Below are positions 57,737-64,000 of a DNA stretch of 64,000 nucleotides, piece by piece. The DNA lies in assembly GCA_039090855.1 (NCBI GenBank), contig CM077022.1, positions 76,036,971 to 76,100,970 on the forward strand, in the 5' to 3' direction. Origin of the DNA: Macrothele yani (Eukaryota > Arthropoda > Arachnida > Araneae > Macrothelidae). Under the pieces are notes generated by a model. The model saw nothing but the letters and a program-made list of their open reading frames with translations. It made no database searches and had not been told where the DNA came from. The translations under genes were made by a program, and so were the position numbers. Numbering within the stretch: position 1 is the stretch's first letter; each line of letters begins with the position of its first letter.

Positions 57737-58953
57737 CACAGTCGCATCAGAATAATATGACCACCCCCAGAATCGCAGTGTACCTGCCCAGGCGTGTTAC
57801 AAAGTGCAGGTGACAAGGTTGACCACACGAAGATATAAGCTGCTGGCCAGGACAGATGAGCAGTAGTGCATTACGTGAGCACAATGGGCAGAGGTAGTGA
57901 TTTGACGGACGTTCAAAAAGGAATGATCATCGGCTACTGCCTCAAGGGTGGAAGCATCTCGGAAACAGCAGACTTTGTGTGCTGTTTGCGAGGTGCTGTA
58001 GTAAGGGTGTACCAAGAATGGATTGCTGGCACACTGATTACTTCCTGACCTCACAACTGTGGAGCCCCAAAGGTCATTGACCACAGAGAATATCTCTGCC
58101 AACTGGTAAAGAGCAATCGACGTGCAACAGTGCAGCAATTGACTATGCAAACGAATGTTGGGGCTCCCAGTATGTGTCCCCGATAACACTAGAGCAAACC
58201 CTATTATGCATGGGTCTCCAGAGTCTATGCTGCGTCAAGGCGCCCACGTTAACCCAGGTCCATCATCAATGATGCTTGCAGTTCGCGTGGGACTACCGTC
58301 ATTGGACAGTGGTAGAGTGAAAAAAAAAAGTTGCTTCTCTGACGAATAGAGGTTTCTACTCCACAAAAGTGACGGATGGTGGCGAATACTGCATCAAACG
58401 CACTAGAGCCAACACCCGGACATGCTTGTCGGTCAAGTACAGGCCGGTGGCGGCAGTGTGCATGTCTGGGAGATGTTTTCCTGATATGACCTGGGAGTGC
58501 TGGTACCACTGGCTGGGTCCCTGAACACTAATGGCTACCTGTCCATCCTCACTGACCACATACATCCCTTCATGTTGGACGTTTAGCCTGGTGGTGAAGG
58601 TGTCTACCAATAGGACAATGTACCATGCCACATTGCTAAGGAAGTGTGTGACTGGTTTTAGGAACATGACAGCAATGTCTCTGTTCTTCCTTGGCCGACA
58701 AAATCACCTGATTTCAACCCCATAGAGCATTTGTGGGGACTATTTGGATTGACAGGTTAGGCATGCTGACTCACAACCACGCCATCTCCGGGACCTCCAT
58801 GCTCTGCTGCAGTCCGAATGGGCATGTGTGCCTCTGGCAACCTTCCAGGGCCTCATGGCATCCATGCCACACAGTCTCACTGCTGTCATTCGGGCCAAGG
58901 GTGGTTATTCACATTAAGCAGGTAGGTAGTCATATTATTCAGATATGACTGTG
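57737..58953 (+). mobile_element. Tc1-like element, degraded but complete in length
   Basis: TA on both sides (57735-57736, 58954-58955). The left end reads CACAGTCGCATCAGAATAAT and the complement of the right end CACAGTCATATCTGAATAAT. The 1217-bp body encodes a frameshifted transposase: MGRGSDLTDVQKGMIIGYCL and RGAVVRVYQEW (helix-turn-helix), and a later FNPIEH-type motif (KSPDFNPIEHLWGLF, with the catalytic Glu). It is unrelated at the ends to the 6154 family. Confidence 0.92.
57887..58916 (+). pseudogene. Tc1-like transposase, broken
   Basis: Frame pieces are 57866-58048 (helix-turn-helix), an arginine-rich middle near 58230-58300, and a catalytic part 58360-58740 read across several frames (SGRCFPDMTWECWYHW, GQCTMPHC, PWPTKSPDFNPIEHLWGLF). 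Multiple frame changes and stops mean no product. Confidence 0.8.
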
Positions 58954-59989
58954 TATATTTTTTGCCTAACAAGCACCATATTTCACTGGTTACCTTGTAG
59001 CCATCTTCTCAGAAAATGTGAAAATTGCATCACCCTGAAGTGGGAATTGAAACTTCATCTTCCAGTTATTGTTCAAGCATGCCAATGTTGCACCACCCAG
59101 GACAATAAATTTCCATTCAACTGAAGCTTAGTAACCTCAGGGATCGCATTCGTCCTAAAATTCCTAAAATTCCTAATATTTTGTGACCCTCCTTAAATTC
59201 CTAAAATTAGACCTAAAATTTGCTATTCATCCTAAAATTTTCGTAAGCTTATTTTTATTAAAAACAACCGTTATTAACGCCAATAAATTTACCATTACGG
59301 TAAGGTAAAAAGACCTGTTATTGTAGAAACACAGCCTATATGCTGTGCTGCTGAAGGGAGGGAAAAATGACGCCATCGAGATGCACTTGCTTCGGGGCGG
59401 GCGTTCCATTTTTTGCCTTCGAACAGTTTTCGAGAGTAACAAGAGATCTAAGGGAAAAGGGGAGGGGTCATTTTCACCCCTGGTTTGCGCTTTGCAGACG
59501 AACTCCGTGGCACGCAGAAGATCGTACTTTATTTTTGTACATGCCTTGTGGAACCTCCTCTTTCTGCTGATGTTTTGTTATTGTAAACCGCAGGTGGGTG
59601 GAAGCAAAGAGGAAACATGTGGTCTTTTTCCGTAACCTCCGGTAATGACGATGGGATGGTAGCTGAGTTATCTTGGCAGGCAGTAGAGCACGTGATCATT
59701 GACCTTCGATCATGCGTCGGCGACAGCGACCTTCGATGCGCAATATATCTCGGCTCCGACTCGCTTTGACTGAACTTGCGTGAAATGCGTATGATAGTTT
59801 CTGGTTTTACGTCTTTTATGGTGTTCTCTGTGCAGGTTCAGTTCTCTAGTGGTGACCTGCTTTTTTTTTTTTTTTCATATCTTCTGACATCCTCGCAGCC
59901 AAATTTCGGGAAGTTGTCTGGTTTTGCAATATTGGAACGTGTTTTTGTACTTCCCTTTCATTTTCTGGTTAGTAATACAAGTGTTTAAG

Positions 59990-60607
59990 ATGCCTAAATC
60001 CAAAACGAAATTTCAAGATGCGTGGCTCGCCAAAGAATTGGACGGAGTGAAGTTGAAAGAATGGTGTTCTGCAACTGAAACAATATTTTCTGCTAAGTGT
60101 ATATTGTGTTCAGAAATTTTCAATATTTCTAATAGTGGCTTTTCACAAGTAAAAGCGCATCATAAAGGAAAAAAAAGTTCCCATAACAAGAAATTCCCAT
60201 AACAATAAATTTGTTAAATAGTGTTCGTGATTCACATAAATTTTATAAAGAGTATGTTGATAAGCTGAAGGAAGAACAATCAAAAAAGGTAAAAGAAAGG
60301 AAGCAGAAAGAGAGGGAAAATAAGGAAAAGCAGCTAGAGAAAAAAAGAAAAGCTGAGTTTGATGACAAAATAAAAGAAAATGATGCAGAAATAAATAGGC
60401 TTAAAAAAGATAAAGAAGCCTCCCTAGCAGTAATTCAAGAGGGAACAGAAAGAATGCGAAAAGCTGTAGAAAAACAAAATACTGTTGAAATAGCAGTTGC
60501 CTCTAACTTGATCATACAAGGTTCAGCTGAAATAAAGAAAACAAAGTAAATTAGTTGTGGTGGAAGCAGAAAAAGATAGGCGTATCAGGAAAAGGTTAAA
60601 ACAATAA
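59990..60607 (+). pseudogene. BED-like zinc finger + coiled-coil protein, frame changed twice
   Basis: Part 1 (59990-60202) starts at the ATG giving MPKSKTKFQDAWLAKELDG and holds a C..C...H..H finger: CILCSEIFNI, then FSQVKAHHKGKKSSHNKK, a BED-like arrangement. Part 2 (60211-60549) is a long charged coiled coil: KEEQSKKVKERKQKEREN, then KRKAEFDDKIKENDAEINRL and EASLAVIQEGTERMRKAV. A third frame supplies a basic tail ending DRRIRKRLKQ (stop 60605-60607). The parts overlap head to tail, so two small indels would explain the breaks. About 205 residues in total. No nuclease or transposase domain follows. It could be a DNA-binding accessory protein of the element. Confidence 0.65.
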
Positions 60608-60882
60608 TATGAAAAAAGTAATTCAGTGAACAATTGTACATAGTTCTTGGTTTTCAATTACCTTTTTAGGATATTATAATTTAATGTGAAACCTGAAAAC
60701 TTTCTGTGAAAATCGTGAATTGCTTCTGGTTAAACAGCATATTAATGTTCAAAGTGAAACTTGAATGTGGTAAATATACTTGAATATGATAATAACACGT
60801 GAAAAGATAAGAACTGAACATTAGAAGTAAATCATACTTAAACTTTAGACATTAGACGTTATGCAAAAAATTTGGGTGTGAA

Positions 60883-61433
60883 CTTCGACCATATATACTA
60901 ATGGACTGCGCATTGGCAATAGCTGCATCAAAGCCGCCATGGCTCAAACATTGGGCACGTCATCATCAGACTCCAAATTTCGTGTAAAAATGCTGTTATG
61001 ATTACTAATTTACATTGCAGAACTTCAGTGTTTTCGGTGTATTATGTGAATGCGCCTCATATATAATGAAAACTCTTCAGGTAAGTTTACTTATGAGCTA
61101 TATACATGCATGAACGGGTTGTTTACATTTTGTGATTTATAATGTGATGAACATTTGCGAAGAATTTGGAACATGCATTCCATTTTTTTCTTAAGTTACT
61201 GTATTTTTATATCAATAGCTGCAAGTTTCTGGTTAAGTAATTGAACTTTATTGACTTAGGTATTTAATTCGTTTCTTACCCATGAAAAATCATAGAACTT
61301 TCTTTACTATATCGCTCAGAGCAACCATAAGCACAGCAGGTGTAACCCATCTTTTTGACTGTTGTCATGTGATTTTATGTTGGAGCCAGAAATTTTGATG
61401 TCATGCGCAGTCTATCAGTATATATGGTTGAAG
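60883..61433. mobile_element. MITE with 31-bp inverted repeats and 8-bp TSD
   Basis: Perfect 8-bp duplication GGTGTGAA at 60875-60882 and 61434-61441. The inverted ends read CTTCGACCATATATACTAAT and CTTCAACCATATATACTGAT, continuing to GACTGCGCAT (28 of 31 bases match). The 551-bp interior is non-coding. It is nested in the BED-finger element. Confidence 0.92.
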
Positions 61434-61613
61434 GGTGTGAAGCAAACTCTTTACAATGTATACAAAGTTGTTTTACTAGATGTATACAAATATACATCTA
61501 GTTTTTATTGAAATACAATCCTAAAATTTTCCTAAAATTTTTCTAAAAATTCCTAAAATTCCTAAAATTCCAACCTAAAATTTTCCAGAAGTATGCTATG
61601 ATCCCTGTAACCT

Positions 61614-62568
61614 GAAAAAACTTCACATTTGTTTCAGTCAAAGCATGGTAAACAGTGAAATACACAACTTTTATGCCAAAAAATAATAAATGCTCAAATT
61701 TTTTAATTATAATATTTTAAATTTAGAAAATAATGCTCAGGTCATAAATTGCTTCATATATTCAGTTCACAGATTTCTGTGTTTGAAGTCACAGGCTAAC
61801 TATAAAAAATTAAATAAATAAATAAAATTTAGCCTAGTGGTGAATGAAGTTCAATGATGTTCATTAAAAGAAGAAAGTGGATGGCATGAGCATTAAAAAA
61901 ACAAATGAAAACTAGGCAAATTATTTTTCAGAAGCATTGACAAAAGTATGTTGACATAGCCAATGTATAACTCTGGCAAACTGATCACCCATTTCTTACC
62001 ATATAAGAATTTTCTTCTGCTTCACATAACCTATAGTACTGTTAGCAATCAGTTGCTGGTAGTGGGGCTGAGTTTTTGGTAGTTGTGCTGTTCACCTCTT
62101 CTGATTAGTGTCATGGCAGTGTTTGGTTAGGGGGCTTGAATGGTGTTCCATATTGATAAGTGATGGGAGCCATTTTATCCTTGGTGTCAGTAATGGATCA
62201 TGATGTCTAGGTAAGAGAAAGTGTGACAGCTCATTTATTATACTGAATATCGTAAATCCAGCTGCCATCCCAACCTTGGAGAATATGAATAAAACACTAG
62301 TTGATACTGCCCTTTTCTCATGTTACCAGATTGCTTCTTGAGGAAGTGAATTTATTTCCATAGCCACCAGGTTGGTTTGCAGATGGACATGTTCGGCTAA
62401 TAATGAGAAAGTGTGCAACTTCAAATTTGGTACCTGCATTTTTATCCCTTTGCTGAGCTCAGGTGAAACAGGCATGTGATGACATACCACACAATATCTG
62501 ACACCTTTTCAGCTGAATTCATGCAGTCACCACTTATATTTAGGCATGTTGTGTAGTCACACAAACAT
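61614..62568. other. Intron sequence, no feature seen
   Basis: AT-rich sequence; nothing recognised. Confidence 0.55.
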
Positions 62569-62570
62569 CA

Positions 62571-62630
62571 TTAAGCTGTTCTGTGATATTCAGAGGTTAG
62601 CTCCTGAAGGACAGCTCAGGTGCAAGATTT
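62571..62630 (-). mobile_element. Tail of an RTE family-1 LINE
   Basis: ATTAAGCTGTTCTGTGATAT followed by TCAGAGGTTAGCTCC, the conserved 3' end seen at 16766 and 39344. Only the extreme 3' end is present. Confidence 0.75.
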
Positions 62631-62817
62631 GTGTAGTCACACCCGATATCAATTTTCAAAACAGTAAATATTATTGATACCGCAAATAAAACTCGTAAAA
62701 ATTTAAAAAATATAGTCTGTTGTTTATTTAATAACATTTTATTACAGGCTTAAATTACACTTCTGAGTGTTCTGGTTGTCATTTATGTGTGCAAAAACAA
62801 GCTCTGAAAGCAATAGC

Positions 62818-63010
62818 TAAGTCTCCCAGATAGTGTATGATGTAATATATTGCATCATGCTTTGATTTGAACCAATCACAAAACAGATGATGTAACACAA
62901 GTAAGAATTTCACAATTAGCCAAGTCTCATATAGTGTAATTGTGCATAATGCTTTGATTTGAACCAGTCAGGAAACAGATGTTGCACCACAATCATTCCA
63001 CAAATTGCAT
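62818..63010 (+). repeat. Two-copy tandem duplication, about 92-bp period
   Basis: AAGTCTC...ATAGTGTA..., ATGCTTTGATTTGAACCA (62857 and 62949) and AAACAGATG...ACCAC/ACACA segments occur twice in the same order with moderate divergence. Confidence 0.8.
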
Positions 63011-63905
63011 AATTTAGAGCCCTGCATGATTCATGATATTTGCTATTACTTGTATAACAGAATTGTCTGAGTATAGTAAATATCTTTGTTATATCTCTAA
63101 GATACTAAAATATAAGAGTGATAACTGTGTGGTTTTTAGGCAGCTTTTTATTAGCACCTTGGATTTTTATACCTTGACATCCTATATGTATAACAGATAT
63201 TTTTTCAGTTATTAAAAAATATTACCTTCTTAATTTTTTCCCACTTAAAATACACATATTAGTGTTTCTACCAAGTTCCAGAAAAAAAAACTGTGTGCCA
63301 TTTTTTTTACATCCCATAACTGTTGACTATTAATCTGAAAGGTTTTTTTTTTCAATTTTCATGTAATTAAAATATAAAAATGTAAATTTACCATTATTTT
63401 GATGTTACATATACACTGCTGATATAAATAGCTTCAAATTGGTAGTAGAATTAATGAATTTGAACCATTAATTCTCAAGTTATTACCAAAATAGACCTGT
63501 GTGCCAAATCCAAGATGGCTGCTATTTGGTAAAAATGGCCATTTTTAAAACGCCTGTATCTCACCCATTATTGGGCAAATTATTTTCCAAATTCAGATTT
63601 GAGGGTTTTACTACCATGTGTATCCATGGCAAAAATTAAGAAAAAAAAAAAATCTGTTATTATGGTGCAACAAGATTGGTTGCTTCACGTGGAATGACCC
63701 CACCCCTTTTTAAAACTTTCATTTTTATTTTTATGTTTAAGGAAACATTGCTGTCTGCTGAAGTTATTCATTTACATCCAATTTTTTCAGCAGAAAATTG
63801 TTTTGTGCATGAAATAAAGTTATTAAAGTAAGTGTGCTAATTTTTGTTAGTGTCGTAGTTATAATTTATAACCATTAAACCTAACGTGCTGTTGCTCATG
63901 TTCAG
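63011..63905. other. Intron sequence before the last exon, no gene seen
   Basis: AT-rich. An acceptor-like TTTTTTCAG at about 63790 is not used, since the following frame meets a stop after eight codons. Confidence 0.5.
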
Positions 63906-64000
63906 ATGACTAGTGATAGACCTCTCAGAAGGTTGGCAGCTCTGGAGTTGAATGATTCCTTTGAACGAAATTATCTTCTAAAAGAGTTCAAGGAAGCTGT
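63906..64000 (+). CDS. USP32: Putative next exon of the USP32-like gene (cut by window edge)
   Basis: The acceptor TTGCTCATGTTCAG ends at 63905, and from there the frame is open to the window end in the phase 0 required by the previous exon. It reads MTSDRPLRRLAALELNDSF then ERNYLLKEFKEAV. I do not recognise this stretch as a conserved USP32 segment. The leading ATG also allows it to be the first coding exon of something else. Composition (less AT-rich, charged helix-like) favours real coding sequence. Confidence 0.5.
   Translation, partial: MTSDRPLRRLAALELNDSFERNYLLKEFKEA

Larger units (their letters stand above)
59138..61607 (+). mobile_element. Element with CCTAAAATT arrays encoding a BED-finger/coiled-coil protein
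   Basis: A 2470-bp insertion. The ends are CAGGGATC at the left and GATCCCTG at the right, with a 6-bp direct duplication TAACCT (59132-59137, 61608-61613); a 7-bp reading, GTAACCT with ends AGGG/CCCT, is equally possible. Just inside both ends the motif CCTAAAATT (or its close variants) is repeated: four or more times at 59153-59240 and five or more at 61513-61580. The single gene-like region (59990-60607) encodes a small zinc-finger plus coiled-coil protein; no DDE or hAT-C motif was found. A 551-bp MITE lies inside. Confidence 0.8.
14515..64000 (+). other. USP32: USP32-type deubiquitinase gene, internal part (six exons, five introns)
   Basis: Six exons with GT donors and AG acceptors join in frame with phases 0, 0, 2, 0, 0. 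The first four give the end of an EF-hand-type region followed by the start of a DUSP domain in the order and spacing of USP32 (and its primate derivative USP6). USP32 is a large, membrane-associated cysteine deubiquitinase with N-terminal EF-hands, a DUSP domain and a C-terminal USP catalytic domain. The catalytic part and the N-terminus lie outside the window. Introns of 1.8, 15.0, 14.8, 9.9 and 7.2 kb hold nearly all the transposons listed here. Confidence 0.85.

Noticed and set aside
63785..63830. Exon after the acceptor-like TTTTTTCAG near 63790
   Set aside because: The required phase meets a TAA after eight codons and there is no family match.
1..64000. Operons, riboswitches, bacterial-type promoters, replication origins
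   Set aside because: The window is eukaryotic intron-rich DNA; no such signals were seen.

Overview
This is AT-rich animal (metazoan) DNA. It has introns with ordinary splice signals, no bacterial operon structure, and a very dense load of transposable elements (TEs). The TE families (Tc1/mariner, pogo/Tigger, hAT, RTE-type LINEs, an RNase H-bearing LINE, Penelope-like elements and a tRNA-derived SINE) suggest an invertebrate with a large genome, possibly an arthropod. The species cannot be fixed from the sequence alone.

Host gene: six exons on the + strand (14515-14583, 16406-16489, 31511-31572, 46400-46505, 56403-56711 and 63906-64000) join in frame. The first four read as the end of the EF-hand region and the start of the DUSP domain of a USP32-type deubiquitinase. 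The gene enters from a 5' part outside the window or unrecognised, and runs out at the right edge. Its exons total about 725 nt spread over 49.5 kb. Introns reach about 15 kb and are largely old and young TEs.

Layout: 1-4.25 kb, a broken RNase H-bearing LINE. 4.25-6.05 kb, a candidate non-autonomous element, a (TG)n tract and a LINE scrap. 6.05-9.9 kb, an RTE fragment split by a Tc1 element with an intact DD34E transposase, followed by a second, inverted and inactivated copy. 10.2-11.7 kb, a mariner-like element with about 175-bp terminal inverted repeats (TIRs). 16.8-25.15 kb, an RTE copy split by a 6.8-kb Tigger-like element that itself holds a SINE, a second LINE and an unassigned insert. 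26.9-30.9 kb, an RTE copy split by a 2.55-kb hAT element. 36.6-43.5 kb, an RTE copy with an 8-bp-TSD element in its tail and a zinc-knuckle ORF1 fragment in its body. 45.87-46.07 kb, a 38-bp minisatellite. 47.4-49.8 kb, two Penelope-like copies head to head. 53.6-55.5 kb, a LINE with a 643-codon open reverse-transcriptase frame. 57.7-59.0 kb, a Tc1 relic. 59.1-61.6 kb, an element encoding a BED-like finger plus coiled coil but no visible transposase, carrying a MITE.

The most notable material is (a) the small BED-finger/coiled-coil element with short-motif subterminal arrays, (b) a set of nested insertions whose boundaries and target-site duplications (TSDs) can be read to the base, and (c) the Penelope head-to-head palindrome. 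Nothing here looks like a cooperating multi-gene system. Apart from the host gene, the parts are independent mobile elements and their wreckage.
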